The notes under the pieces: model-generated
Told to the model about the DNA's origin: nothing
The model's input: the letters and a program-made list of their open reading frames with translations, nothing else
Database searches by the model: none
Part shown: positions 6,838 through 14,879 of the stretch, in pieces
How positions within the stretch are numbered: position 1 is the first letter of the stretch
Layout: each line of letters opens with the position of its first letter
Program-made: the position numbers and the translations under genes
From: Bog-159 sp049511415
Lineage (GTDB): Bacteria > Acidobacteriota > Terriglobia > Bryobacterales > Bryobacteraceae
Assembly: GCA_049511415.1 (NCBI GenBank)
Contig: JBEKYC010000086.1
Coordinates: forward strand, 1 to 26,127
DNA: 26,127 nucleotides
Direction of reading: 5' to 3'

Positions 6838-8634
6838 ATGCAAAGGAATTCTCTTCGACAGTTCCTGTTGATCGTCTTTCTGGCGGCGCAACTGGCGTTC
6901 CCGCTCTTTTACAAGCGGATCGAAGCGCGGACCAGGGAACCCATGGCGCTCGACGCCTCCTCGGTGCTGGCGCGCTACGGTTTCCGCTTTCAGGAGTCCG
7001 CAAAAGCTGCCGGTATCGATTTCAAGCATACCGCGGCGACCTTCGACCCCAAGCTTCGGCACATCATGCCACAGGTTTCATCCATGGGTGCGGCTGTATC
7101 GATTGTGGACTACGACCGTGATGGCTGGCCGGACATCTATGTCACCAACAGCGCCGAGGGCAGCCACAATGCGCTTTATCGGAACTTAGGCGACGGCACA
7201 TTCCGCGACGTAGCCGAGGAGGTGGGATTGGCCGACGTCAACCAGCCCGGAACCGGTGTCTCCACAGGCGCCGTGTGGGGAGATTACGACAACGACGGGT
7301 ACGAAGACGTCCTCATCTATAAATGGGGCAAACCGGAGCTCTTCCATAACGATGGCGGAAAGCATTTTACGCGTGTGACCGAACAGGCGGGCCTGCCGGC
7401 CTGGGTAAACTCTAACTCCGCCATCTGGTTCGATTACGATCATGACGGGAAGCTCGACCTGTTTCTAGGCGGCTACTATCCGGAAGAGGTGGACCTGTGG
7501 CACCTGAAGAACACCAGGATGATGCCGAATAGTTTTGAATACGCCCAGAACGGCGGCCGGAAGTTTCTGTTCCACAATCTTGGCGGCGGGCGTTTTGAAG
7601 AGGTGTCCGCGCAGATGGGCATCAACTCGCGTCGATGGGCTCTGGCGGCGGTGGCGGCCGATTTGCGTGGCACCGGCTTCCCCGATCTGTTCGTTGCGAA
7701 CGATTACGGCGTCTCCGAGGTTTACTTCAACGAAGGCGGCAAACGGTTTCGCGAAGCCGGCAAGGAGACGGGCATCGGCGCGGCGCCCAAGAGCGGCATG
7801 AACGCGTCGATCGGCGATGTGCTGAATCAGGGACGCTTCGGCATTTATGTCTCGAACATCTCGGAGGAAGGCGTACTGGTGCAGGGCAACAACCTGTGGA
7901 TGCCGCGCGCGGGCACATCCGGTTCGGGGATCCGTTACGACAATATGGCCACGGCCATGGGAGTCGATTTGGGCGGGTGGAGCTTCGGCGCGCAGTTCGG
8001 TGATTTGAACAACGATGGTTTTCTGGATCTGTACGTTGTGAATGGGAACGTTTCGCTCGACCGGAATCGCAGCTATTGGTACGACTACTCCAAAGTTGCC
8101 GGCGGCAATCAAGCCATCATCTCGGACGCGGCCAACTGGCCGCCGCTGGATGGCCGCAGCCTGTCCGGTTATCAACAAAAGCGCGTCTGGATCAACGATG
8201 GCGCGGGACAGTTCAAAGAAGTCGCCCAGCTTGTGGGTGTGACGGACGTCTACGATGGCCGCTCCATCGCCCTGGCGGATTTCGAAAACCGGGGCGCGCT
8301 GGATGCGGTGGTGGCGAATGAAAGAGGGCCGCTGCTGCTGTACCGGAATACGGTGTCGCCGGAAAACCGGTGGATCGAGTTCGATTTGGAAGGCCGCCAG
8401 AGCAATCGCAGCGCGATCGGCGCGCAAGTGATCGTAACTTGGAACGGCCAACAGCAGGTGCAGGAAGTTTCCGGCGGCAGCGGCTTTTGCGCCCAGAACC
8501 AGCGGCGGCTGCACTTCGGATTGGGCAAGACAACTGGCATTGACAAGGTGGAGATTCGCTGGCCGTCGGGCAAGGCGGAGACTATTACCGGGCCGGTGAT
8601 GAATCAAATCCATAAAGTGGTGGAGCCGTCATGA
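6838..8634 (+). CDS. CRTAC1/UnbV-type exported FG-GAP protein
   Basis: 598 residues from ATG at 6838; longer in-frame starts run through the preceding gene in another frame and are rejected. An N-terminal hydrophobic segment (FLLIVFLAAQLAFPLF) is a signal or anchor. FG-GAP/VCBS repeats follow, with Asp-rich loops DYDRDGWPDIYV, DYDNDGYEDVLIY, DYDHDGKLDLFLGG and GDLNNDGFLDLYVVNG, about residues 80-420. The last 100 residues form an ASPIC/UnbV domain (WIEFDLEGRQSNRSAIGAQV, then GSGFCAQNQRRLHFGLG and VEIRWPSGK). Such domains are predicted to form calcium-dependent propellers outside the membrane. The stop overlaps the ATG of the RnfD/UnbU-like gene (ATGA), showing coupled translation. UnbV and UnbU are paired genes in enediyne clusters, where their job is also unclear. 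Confidence 0.93.
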   Translation: MQRNSLRQFLLIVFLAAQLAFPLFYKRIEARTREPMALDASSVLARYGFRFQESAKAAGIDFKHTAATFDPKLRHIMPQVSSMGAAVSIVDYDRDGWPDIYVTNSAEGSHNALYRNLGDGTFRDVAEEVGLADVNQPGTGVSTGAVWGDYDNDGYEDVLIYKWGKPELFHNDGGKHFTRVTEQAGLPAWVNSNSAIWFDYDHDGKLDLFLGGYYPEEVDLWHLKNTRMMPNSFEYAQNGGRKFLFHNLGGGRFEEVSAQMGINSRRWALAAVAADLRGTGFPDLFVANDYGVSEVYFNEGGKRFREAGKETGIGAAPKSGMNASIGDVLNQGRFGIYVSNISEEGVLVQGNNLWMPRAGTSGSGIRYDNMATAMGVDLGGWSFGAQFGDLNNDGFLDLYVVNGNVSLDRNRSYWYDYSKVAGGNQAIISDAANWPPLDGRSLSGYQQKRVWINDGAGQFKEVAQLVGVTDVYDGRSIALADFENRGALDAVVANERGPLLLYRNTVSPENRWIEFDLEGRQSNRSAIGAQVIVTWNGQQQVQEVSGGSGFCAQNQRRLHFGLGKTTGIDKVEIRWPSGKAETITGPVMNQIHKVVEPS

Positions 8635-9470
8635 GCACGGGACTTGCCACCGCTGCGCAGCCTAAATCCACTTCCGCCCTGGGCCGCTTTTTCAGCGCCG
8701 AGAATCGCTATCTCTCGCCGCTCTTCATCACCCTGATCCTGCTGGTGGGCAATCTGTCGTTCGGCCTGCTCGAGAGTTTCTCACGCACTTTGCTGGCGAT
8801 CGGCACGGCGCTGGTCCTGGAGGTTGTGTTAGGACGCTGGTACTGGGGCAAGGTCCCGAATCTGGCCAGTGCCTACATTACCGGCATTAGTGTGGGTATC
8901 CTGCTGCGCTCGCCGGAATACTGGCCCTACGCCCTCTGCAGCGCCATTGCGATTACTTCCAAGTACGCGATTCGCGTGCACGGCCGGCATATTTGGAATC
9001 CCTCCAACTTCTCGATTTGCGCCATGCTGGTGGTCGCGCCGGAATTCGTGGCGGCATTGAGCATTCAATGGGGGAACACGGTCTGGCCCATGGTTGTGAT
9101 CTGGCTGCTGGGCGCCTTCATCGTTTACCGCGTCCAGCGCTTCCATATCACGGCGACCTACGTGGCCTCGTTTGTGGCATTGGCGCTGCTGCGTACGCTA
9201 ATTACCGGCCATCCATTCCTGGCGGAGGTCGCGCCCATCACCGGGCCCATGTACCAGCTTTTCATCTTCTTCATGATTACCGATCCCAAGACAACGGTGA
9301 CGCCGAAGTGGGCGCAGTGCCTGGTAGCCGGCCTGGTCGCGGCAGCGGAGCTGATTCTGCGCCTCGCGCACGTCGTCAACGCGCCATTTTTCGCACTCAC
9401 GATTGTCGGGCCGGCGGCCATGCTCGTGGAGATCTGGCAAAGGTCACGGCTGGCGAAAACTCGCGCATAA
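8631..9470 (+). CDS. RnfD/NqrB-like membrane protein of the UnbU type
   Basis: 279 residues, starting in the ATGA overlap with the CRTAC1-type gene. Eight or nine hydrophobic helices span residues about 30-268. Signature segments include HIWNPSNFSICAMLVV in the middle and FIFFMITDPKTTVTPKW near residue 215, both typical of the RnfD/NqrB fold as found in UnbU proteins. RnfD and NqrB carry flavin and help to move electrons and ions across the membrane; I do not see the covalent-flavin SGAT motif, so this protein may lack FMN or bind it differently. It ends the redox run and is followed 20 bases later by a convergent gene. With the polyferredoxin at 4626 it could make a simplified Rnf-like electron path to the exported UnbV-like partner; this is inference. 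Confidence 0.88.
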   Translation: MSTGLATAAQPKSTSALGRFFSAENRYLSPLFITLILLVGNLSFGLLESFSRTLLAIGTALVLEVVLGRWYWGKVPNLASAYITGISVGILLRSPEYWPYALCSAIAITSKYAIRVHGRHIWNPSNFSICAMLVVAPEFVAALSIQWGNTVWPMVVIWLLGAFIVYRVQRFHITATYVASFVALALLRTLITGHPFLAEVAPITGPMYQLFIFFMITDPKTTVTPKWAQCLVAGLVAAAELILRLAHVVNAPFFALTIVGPAAMLVEIWQRSRLAKTRA

Positions 9471-9490
9471 AGCCGACTGAAATCGAAGTA

Positions 9491-10078
9491 TCAACCGGCC
9501 CCTTTGACCGTAAGCGTGGGATCGTTTCCGCGCGATTGTTGGTCTGCCCACTCTCTTGCGAGCATCGCGAAGACGACGTCATCGACCCATTGGCCCTTGA
9601 ACCAGAGGCTCCCGATCATATGAGCTTCCTGGCGGAAACCCAGCCCTTGCATCAGTCGGATCGAGCCGGTGTTGCGCGGGTCGATGGAAGCGGAGATGCG
9701 ATACTTTCGAAGCTTGTCGAACAGGTAGCCGACAGTGGCTCGCAACGCTTCCGTGGCGTACCCGCGGCGCTGGAAGCGCGGCGCCACCGTAATTCCGATT
9801 TCCGCCAGCCGAGAGTCTTCGAGAATGTGGATGCCGCAGTCGCCGATCAACTCTCCACCGGAGCGGAGTGCTATGCCAAGTTGGTACCAACATCCGGGTG
9901 TGTCCGGGTCCATGCCGGCCAATTCTTCAAAATAGGATCGGAGCCGGTCCACCGATGCGGGTTCCCAAGACTGGTAGCGAGATACCTCCGGGTCCGAGCG
10001 ATAGAGCAACATGAATTCCGCGTCGGCGGGCGCAAGATCCCTAAGGATCAGCCGGTCGGTGACGATGTCCTGGAACAC
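9491..10078 (-). CDS. GNAT N-acetyltransferase, RimJ/RimL-like
   Basis: The core begins IVTDRLILRDLAPADAEF, the standard start of RimJ/RimL-type GNAT enzymes, and has the acetyl-CoA loop FQRRGYATEALRATVGYLF and the NTGSIRLMQGLGFR element. These enzymes transfer acetyl groups to N-terminal or small-molecule amines. The start chosen is GTG at 10078, giving 195 residues, because the family fold begins just after it. The same frame is open to an ATG at 10279, but the extra 67 residues are Gly-rich and unlike the family, and would occupy the promoter space shared with the divergent esterase gene. No clear Shine-Dalgarno decides the start. It converges on the UnbU-like gene with a 20-base gap. Substrate unknown. 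Confidence 0.88.
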   Translation of the reverse strand: MFQDIVTDRLILRDLAPADAEFMLLYRSDPEVSRYQSWEPASVDRLRSYFEELAGMDPDTPGCWYQLGIALRSGGELIGDCGIHILEDSRLAEIGITVAPRFQRRGYATEALRATVGYLFDKLRKYRISASIDPRNTGSIRLMQGLGFRQEAHMIGSLWFKGQWVDDVVFAMLAREWADQQSRGNDPTLTVKGAG

Positions 10079-10392
10079 GTTTTGAACCCGAGTCGAAGCG
10101 AGCTGCTCTCGTCCCAAATCATAGCGCAATTTGTCGCGTTCCTTTCCAAGACCGCATACTTGCCGAAATGGTCCACCACCGTTTAGCCTGCCATGCGCAG
10201 TTCCGCCGCCGGCAGCGCCGAAGTGCTCCTCGTGCCCCGCGTTGATCTGAATGCCGCCAGCGCCAGCGCCGCTATCCATCGCAACTCACGTGGCTCTTGC
10301 AGGCATCAAGACGTTTACAAAAAACATTCGTGTGCAACGGTGTTTGTCTGTGGCCAAATTATCGCGCTCCGCATTGGGATATATTGCAACTC
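10079..10392. other. Divergent intergenic stretch, 314 bases
   Basis: Between the chosen GNAT start (minus) and the esterase start (plus). It becomes partly coding if the GNAT gene starts at 10279. I see no RNA gene, large repeat or strong hairpin. The only recognisable signal is TATATT at 10380-10385, listed separately. Confidence 0.5.
10380..10385 (+). promoter_or_regulatory. -10-like TATATT immediately before the esterase start
   Basis: TATATT ends 7 bases before the ATG at 10393, so a transcript would begin at or next to the A of ATG. There is no Shine-Dalgarno between them. This is what a leaderless mRNA promoter looks like. No good -35 is visible. Confidence 0.35.
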
Positions 10393-11676
10393 ATGAAGCA
10401 AACGTGGCGGTTCGGCTTGCCTGCTTTCCTGGCGGCATGCATTCTGTGCGCGCATGCGACAGCCCAGGATCTGCCCCCGGCCAGTCCCGAGTCCGTCGGT
10501 CTTTCCGCCGCACGCCTGGCCCGCATCGCCACCACCGTGGATCAAAGCATACAGGAAAAGCGGATCGCCGGCGCGGTGACGCTGGTGGCCCGCCATGGCC
10601 GCGTCGCCTGGCTGAAAGCCCAAGGCATGCTGGACCGCGAGGCTGCCAGGCCCATGCCGGCCGACGCCATCTTTCGCATCTGTTCCATGAGCAAGCCGAT
10701 CACCAGCCTGGCCGTGATGATGCTCTACGAAGAGGGCCGCTTTCTGCTCGATGATCCGGTCTCCAAGTACATCCCCGAATTCAAGAATCCCAAAGTGCTG
10801 GTCAAGTCGCCCGCCGGGCGGTCTTATCCCATTCCGGCTACGCGCGAAATCACCATCCGCAACCTGTTGACCCATACCTCGGGTTTAACTTACCAGTGGA
10901 ATGGTGACCTCGGCCAGACCTACAAAGACGCCAATGTGGCGAGTGGCCTACTGCCCTACGATGGGACCATCGGCGACAGCGTCAAGCGCCTCGCAGTCCT
11001 GCCCCTGCTTTTCAACCCTGGCGAAAGATTCGAATACAGCCTGGGCGTCGATGTTCTCGGTTATCTGGTGGAGGTGCTCTCCGGCCAAACCTTTGACCAG
11101 TTCCTCCACACCCGCATTTTCCAACCGCTCGGCATGCGGGACACGTCCTTCTATCCACCCGACGAGAAGCTGGCACGGCTGGCGTCCACCTACACCTGGT
11201 ATCCGGAGGAAGGCTTGCGCCGTTTCCCAGACACCCCAATTGTCGAAGGTCCATTCTCATACGCCGCGGATTATCCGTATCATGGACCGAAAAAACTATA
11301 CGCCGGCGGCGGCGGTCTCTGCTCCACGGCCATGGATTACGCCCGCTTCTGCCAACTGATGCTCAATGGCGGCAAGGCCGGCTCCACCCGCCTCATCAGC
11401 CGGAAAACCGTCGAGCTCATGACCTCCGACCGTCTCGGCAAAATCGGCCCGGACCAGGCCTTTGGTTTAGGCTTCGGAATCGATGGCGTCAAGACCCCCT
11501 TGGCCGAACTCGGATCGCCGGGCCAGTACAACTGGGGCGGATTCTTTTATACCGCTTTCGTCGTGGATCCGAAAGAAGACATGATCACCGTGTTTATGGC
11601 GCAATTGCACCCCGCCGGCGACCTGAACCTCGACCGTCTGGTGCACGTGCTGGCATACCAAGCCATCACAGATTGA
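10393..11676 (+). CDS. Exported serine beta-lactamase-like esterase (family VIII / EstB type)
   Basis: 427 residues from ATG at 10393. Residues 1-24 are a Sec signal peptide (GLPAFLAACILCAHATAQ). The class C beta-lactamase/DD-peptidase fold is shown by S98-M-S-K101 (SxxK nucleophile and general base), Y215-S-L in FEYSLGVDVLGY and the late WGG in QYNWGGFFYTAF. The YSLxxDVLG form is that of EstB-like family VIII esterases rather than the YxN of true AmpC enzymes. It probably hydrolyses small esters or amides in the periplasm; antibiotic resistance should not be assumed. Length is normal. The following dehydratase/epimerase gene starts 18 bases later and may be cotranscribed. Confidence 0.93.
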   Translation: MKQTWRFGLPAFLAACILCAHATAQDLPPASPESVGLSAARLARIATTVDQSIQEKRIAGAVTLVARHGRVAWLKAQGMLDREAARPMPADAIFRICSMSKPITSLAVMMLYEEGRFLLDDPVSKYIPEFKNPKVLVKSPAGRSYPIPATREITIRNLLTHTSGLTYQWNGDLGQTYKDANVASGLLPYDGTIGDSVKRLAVLPLLFNPGERFEYSLGVDVLGYLVEVLSGQTFDQFLHTRIFQPLGMRDTSFYPPDEKLARLASTYTWYPEEGLRRFPDTPIVEGPFSYAADYPYHGPKKLYAGGGGLCSTAMDYARFCQLMLNGGKAGSTRLISRKTVELMTSDRLGKIGPDQAFGLGFGIDGVKTPLAELGSPGQYNWGGFFYTAFVVDPKEDMITVFMAQLHPAGDLNLDRLVHVLAYQAITD

Positions 11677-11694
11677 TCGAAGTCCACAAACATC

Positions 11695-12726
11695 ATGAAA
11701 ATTCTCTTCATCGGCGGTACCGGAATCATCAGCACTGCGTGCACCCGTCTGGCAGCCGCACGCGGCATTCACTTGACGCTATGGAATCGAGGCCGCCGTG
11801 CTCTGAACTTGCCTTCCGGCGTAAAGACCGTGGCCGTGGACGTCGCAGACCCGCCGGCCGCTGCCGCGGCCGTCGAGGGGCAACAATTCGATGCCGTCGT
11901 CGATTGGATCGCCTTTCAACCCACCGACATCGAGCGCGATCTAAAGCTATTCGCAGGCCGCACCAGGCAGTTCGTTTTTATCAGTTCCGCCAGCGCCTAT
12001 CAGAAGCCCGCCACGCACTATCTCATCACCGAATCCACACCTCTGGCGAATCCTTATTGGGATTATTCCCGCAATAAGATCGCATGCGAGGACCGCCTGA
12101 TGCGGGCCTACCGCGAAGACGGCTTCCCGGTGACCATCGTCCGTCCCTCGCTCACCTACGGCGAAACCCAGATTCCACTGGCCGTAAATAGCTGGGCGAA
12201 ATCGTTCACCGCCGTCGATCGCATGCGCCGCGGAAAAAAAGTAATCGTCCCCGGCGACGGCTCTTCGCTTTGGGTAATCACGCATAATACCGACTTCGCC
12301 AAAGGGCTGATCGGACTTTTGGGAAACCCGCAGGCGATCGGCCACGCCTTCCACATCACCTCCGATGAAGTAATGACGTGGAATCAGTTCTACCAGATCG
12401 TGGGCGCGGCCGCCGGCGCCGAACCACAACTGGTTCACATCGCCTCGGATTGGATCGGCGCTTGCCTGCCCGAATCGCTCGGCGGATTGCTGGGCGACAA
12501 GTCGGTGAGCGTCGTCTTCGATAACGCGAAGATCAAACGCTTGGTCCCTGGGTATCAGGCCACCACGCCTTTCGCGGAAGGCATCCGTCAGACCATGGCT
12601 TGGTTCGACGCCGACCCCGCACGCCAACAGATTGACCAGGAAGCCAACGCCCGTTGGGACAAGCTGATCGATGCTTACGAAAACGGCGCACGCGCCGCAC
12701 AACACGACTTTCATTCGCGCCCTTGA
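11695..12726 (+). CDS. NAD-dependent epimerase/dehydratase-family protein (extended SDR)
   Basis: 343 residues, full length. It has the Rossmann loop GGTGIIS at residues 7-13, the SSASAY segment near 97-102 and the catalytic Y124-SRN-K128. Thereafter it follows the extended SDR pattern with TIVRPSLTYGE and a C-terminal substrate-binding part. The overall look is that of CSP41/isoflavone-reductase-like atypical or extended SDRs, acting on a nucleotide sugar or similar small molecule; the substrate is not visible. It lies 18 bases after the esterase gene. A strong ribosome binding site is not seen, so coupling to the upstream gene is possible. Confidence 0.93.
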   Translation: MKILFIGGTGIISTACTRLAAARGIHLTLWNRGRRALNLPSGVKTVAVDVADPPAAAAAVEGQQFDAVVDWIAFQPTDIERDLKLFAGRTRQFVFISSASAYQKPATHYLITESTPLANPYWDYSRNKIACEDRLMRAYREDGFPVTIVRPSLTYGETQIPLAVNSWAKSFTAVDRMRRGKKVIVPGDGSSLWVITHNTDFAKGLIGLLGNPQAIGHAFHITSDEVMTWNQFYQIVGAAAGAEPQLVHIASDWIGACLPESLGGLLGDKSVSVVFDNAKIKRLVPGYQATTPFAEGIRQTMAWFDADPARQQIDQEANARWDKLIDAYENGARAAQHDFHSRP

Positions 12727-12743
12727 GTAAGGACATCGTTCCA

Positions 12744-12776
12744 CCACGAGAAACGGTGCACCGCATTGAAACGTGG
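12744..12776 (+). terminator. Inverted repeat after the SDR gene (weak terminator candidate)
   Basis: CCACG (12744-12748) pairs with CGTGG (12772-12776), and a perfect 10-base palindrome CGGTGCACCG (12754-12763) sits inside the loop. No T-run follows, so it would not be a standard intrinsic terminator. It could also be a protein-binding palindrome. Confidence 0.25.
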
Positions 12777-12929
12777 CGTTCCGAATTGGCTCCCCTAAAT
12801 AAAATCAAAGAGTAAAATTCACTCAAAACTAAGGCTTTTAGCGGATATACGGCTCTGGTTATCCCCTTGCAATATTTGTAATCGCCGGACGGAATTCCGG
12901 CGGAATCAAAAAAACAGGAGACCGGGATT

Positions 12930-13691
12930 ATGGTACGCCAGAACAGCACGACCTCGCGTAAGGATACAGCCGCCACGGTGGCGCGGGACCAGGTGGTTCT
13001 CGAAAATCTGGCCCTCGTCAAAGCCATCGCCATTCGCGTGCACGAAAACTTGCCCGTGCACGTGGATCTGGACGACTTGGTGCACGCTGGCGTCCTGGGT
13101 CTCTTCGATGCCGCCGCGAAATATAATCCGGATAAGAAAGTAGTTTTTCAGAGCTATGCCAAGCACCGCGTGAAAGGGGCCATCCTGGACAGCCTGCGCC
13201 AGTTGGACTGGGCTTCCCGTGATCTGCGGAAACGCCAGAAGCAGTTGGATTCCGCGACGCATGCCTTGATGATGCGCTTGGGGCGCGCACCCACGGAAGC
13301 GGAACTCGCCGAGACGCTCGGCATGGGGCTCGAGCGCTGGCGCCGGGTAGCTTTGGAACTCAAGAATTTGGGGCTCGTCTCCGCCTCCTCGCTGCGCGCC
13401 GATGCCGACAATGGCGCGCCGGTGGAATTCCCGGCCGCGCCCGATTCGCGCCCCGACCATATTTGTTCACGCCGGCAAATGCGCCTCGCCCTGGCCGGCG
13501 CCATGAAGGGACTGCCGGAGCGCTACCAGAAGGTCGTCATGCTGTACTACACCAACGAGATGACCATGAAGGAGATCGGCGAAGTCTTGGGTGTGAACGA
13601 AAGCCGCGTCTCGCAGATTCACAAAATCGCCCTGGAGAAGATGGCGGCCAGTTTGCGCTCGGCCGGAATCGAGTCCGCCGGCGCTTTCTAG
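12930..13691 (+). CDS. FliA/WhiG-type alternative sigma factor (sigma28 family)
   Basis: 253 residues; ATG at 12930 follows CAGGAGACC at 8 bases. Region 2 is at about residues 20-95 (LDDLVHAGVLGLFDAAAKYN, FQSYAKHRVKGAILDSLR), followed by the QLDWASRDLRKR signature typical of FliA/WhiG. Region 3 runs about 100-150 (TEAELAETLGM). Region 4 lies at 190-240 (LPERYQKVVMLYY, then MTMKEIGEVLGVNESRVSQI). It directs RNA polymerase to -10/-35 elements of the sigma28 class. No flagellar or chemotaxis gene is in the window. Next on the same strand is the FHA/phosphatase/kinase locus, so the sigma factor may serve stress or developmental signalling, or be phospho-regulated; this is inference. The 203 bases upstream are AT-rich, without a clear sigma70 promoter. 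Confidence 0.95.
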   Translation: MVRQNSTTSRKDTAATVARDQVVLENLALVKAIAIRVHENLPVHVDLDDLVHAGVLGLFDAAAKYNPDKKVVFQSYAKHRVKGAILDSLRQLDWASRDLRKRQKQLDSATHALMMRLGRAPTEAELAETLGMGLERWRRVALELKNLGLVSASSLRADADNGAPVEFPAAPDSRPDHICSRRQMRLALAGAMKGLPERYQKVVMLYYTNEMTMKEIGEVLGVNESRVSQIHKIALEKMAASLRSAGIESAGAF

Positions 13692-13694
13692 AGT

Positions 13695-13718
13695 GCCAAT
13701 CGGCGCCTGACAATTGGC
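13695..13718 (+). terminator. Hairpin directly after the sigma factor stop
   Basis: GCCAAT (13695-13700) and ATTGGC (13713-13718) form a perfect six-base inverted repeat with a 12-base loop, beginning 4 bases after the stop. No U-run follows. A weak terminator or mRNA-stabilising 3' end is possible. Confidence 0.35.
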
Positions 13719-13746
13719 CCCATAAATATGAATTCAGGCTCATCTT

Positions 13747-13983
13747 ATGTGGACGGCCGGCGCTGCTGTGCTCCGCGCGGCGGGCAGCGCCTGCCGCGGA
13801 ACGGCCATGCCCCGCAAACCGCTCGAGAGCCAGCTCTTGCTCGCGCGGATGAACGATCTGCCTTCCGCGCACTTCAGCCATACCCCAATCCCGTTCAACC
13901 GCGAGGTCCCTACCGCCGCCGACGTGATCTATTACTGCCTGTTTGAAGACCCGGCCCCGTCTCCCAATGCTAGAATCGGGTAA
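13747..13983 (+). CDS. Possible small hypothetical protein
   Basis: An ORF of 78 codons from ATG at 13747, or 58 from ATG at 13807, fills the gap between sigma factor and FHA gene. The second half has natural-looking composition and high GC at third positions (PLESQLLLARMNDLPSAHF, then PTAADVIYYCLFEDPAPSP), while the first 20 residues look like translated GC-rich spacer. That favours the start at 13807, but neither start has a good Shine-Dalgarno. It shows no membrane segment or known motif. It ends 28 bases before the preferred FHA start. It could be a real small gene, or chance. An overlapping minus-strand frame looks less natural. Confidence 0.35.
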   Translation: MWTAGAAVLRAAGSACRGTAMPRKPLESQLLLARMNDLPSAHFSHTPIPFNREVPTAADVIYYCLFEDPAPSPNARIG

Positions 13984-14011
13984 GGAGCCGAACGGCCCCC
14001 ACCCCAAGATC

Positions 14012-14863
14012 ATGAGCACCCCCGCTGCCGGCCACCCCGCCACTGCGCGAGACATCATCCAGGAGATCATCCGGAATATGCGGGAGGGTTTGGAACCCCT
14101 GCATTACACCACTCTGCCGCCCGCTATCTTCCACGTCTATCTCTACCCGGAGGATTTCGAACGACTGCGCGGCATCTTTCCGCGCATGCGTGAGGAAACC
14201 TGCCGCGCGCTCGACGCCGAGTTGGCCGAAATGAATCGCGCCTCCTTGGGCGAGCGCCTGAAGCTGGCCCGCAAGCCCGCCGCGAAAGTTGCCGCGCCCG
14301 AAGGCGGCTGGCGCGTCGAATTCTTCGAGAACACAGACGACGAAGTAGCCGCCGGTGATATTGTCATCTACTCCGAGCTGGCCCTGCCCTCTAAACCCGA
14401 ATATGGCGGCAGCATGACCAAGCGCATTAACACGCGCCGCCTCTCCGGCGAGTTGAGCACCTCCCAAAAGATCGAGGAAAAGCTGCCCCCTACCCAGGAA
14501 ATGTCGGCCTACGCAGTCATTGAATACGATGACAGCTCCGGCCATCAGACCTACCGCATGACCAAGAATCAAATCGTGATTGGGCGCGGCGGCCGCGACT
14601 ACTGGACCGATCTGAAGCTCAATACCCTGCCGGATGTCTCCCGCGAGCACCTACGCCTGCGCCGGGACGCCGACACCGGCGAGTTTTTCGTTAAGGACCT
14701 GAGCCGCCTGGGCACCAGCGTCAACGGCGACAAGGTTCCCACCAGCGTCGAATACGTGGAGGGCGAAAAGCGCGACAAGAACATCGAAGTAAAATTATCC
14801 TCGCCCGCCCGCATCGGCCTGGCGGACGTGCTCTTCCTGAATTTCCGGCAAGGCCCGCAGTAA
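14012..14863 (+). CDS. FhaA-like FHA-domain protein
   Basis: 283 residues from ATG at 14012; in-frame ATG 13967 and TTG 13943 are alternatives, and none has a well-placed ribosome binding site (AAGGAG at 13982 is too distant). Residues about 170-280 form an FHA phosphothreonine-reading domain: GR at 191-192, SREH at 210-213 and SVNGDKV near 236-242. The N-terminal 125 residues (LPPAIFHVYLYPEDFERLR; WRVEFFENTDDEVAAGDIVIY) follow the layout of the FhaA N-terminal domain (DUF3662), which in actinobacteria works with PknB-type kinases. A Thr/Ser-rich linker joins them. The phosphatase gene starts 16 bases downstream and the kinase follows, so this protein probably reads or is a substrate of that kinase. 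No transmembrane helix is seen. Confidence 0.9.
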   Translation: MSTPAAGHPATARDIIQEIIRNMREGLEPLHYTTLPPAIFHVYLYPEDFERLRGIFPRMREETCRALDAELAEMNRASLGERLKLARKPAAKVAAPEGGWRVEFFENTDDEVAAGDIVIYSELALPSKPEYGGSMTKRINTRRLSGELSTSQKIEEKLPPTQEMSAYAVIEYDDSSGHQTYRMTKNQIVIGRGGRDYWTDLKLNTLPDVSREHLRLRRDADTGEFFVKDLSRLGTSVNGDKVPTSVEYVEGEKRDKNIEVKLSSPARIGLADVLFLNFRQGPQ

Positions 14864-14879
14864 AAGAGGTTGACCACCC

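Noticed and set aside
7465..8613. Minus-strand 382-codon ORF
   Set aside because: Antisense to the FG-GAP/ASPIC gene; long only because GC-rich DNA has few stops.
3664..9470. Enediyne biosynthetic gene cluster
   Set aside because: UnbV- and UnbU-like genes are present, but there is no enediyne polyketide synthase, thioesterase, UnbL-like gene or tailoring enzyme in the window.
8993..10186. Plus-strand 397-codon ORF
   Set aside because: It runs through the UnbU-like gene in a different frame and then antisense through the GNAT gene; both have clear family motifs.
10393..11676. AmpC-type antibiotic resistance gene
   Set aside because: The YSLxxDVLG form and WGG motif point to family VIII esterases; the KTG box of true beta-lactamases is not seen.
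13537..14070. Minus-strand 177-codon ORF covering the sigma/FHA gap
   Set aside because: It overlaps the end of the sigma factor gene and the FHA gene start, and its product has a frameshift-like mixed composition with no motif.
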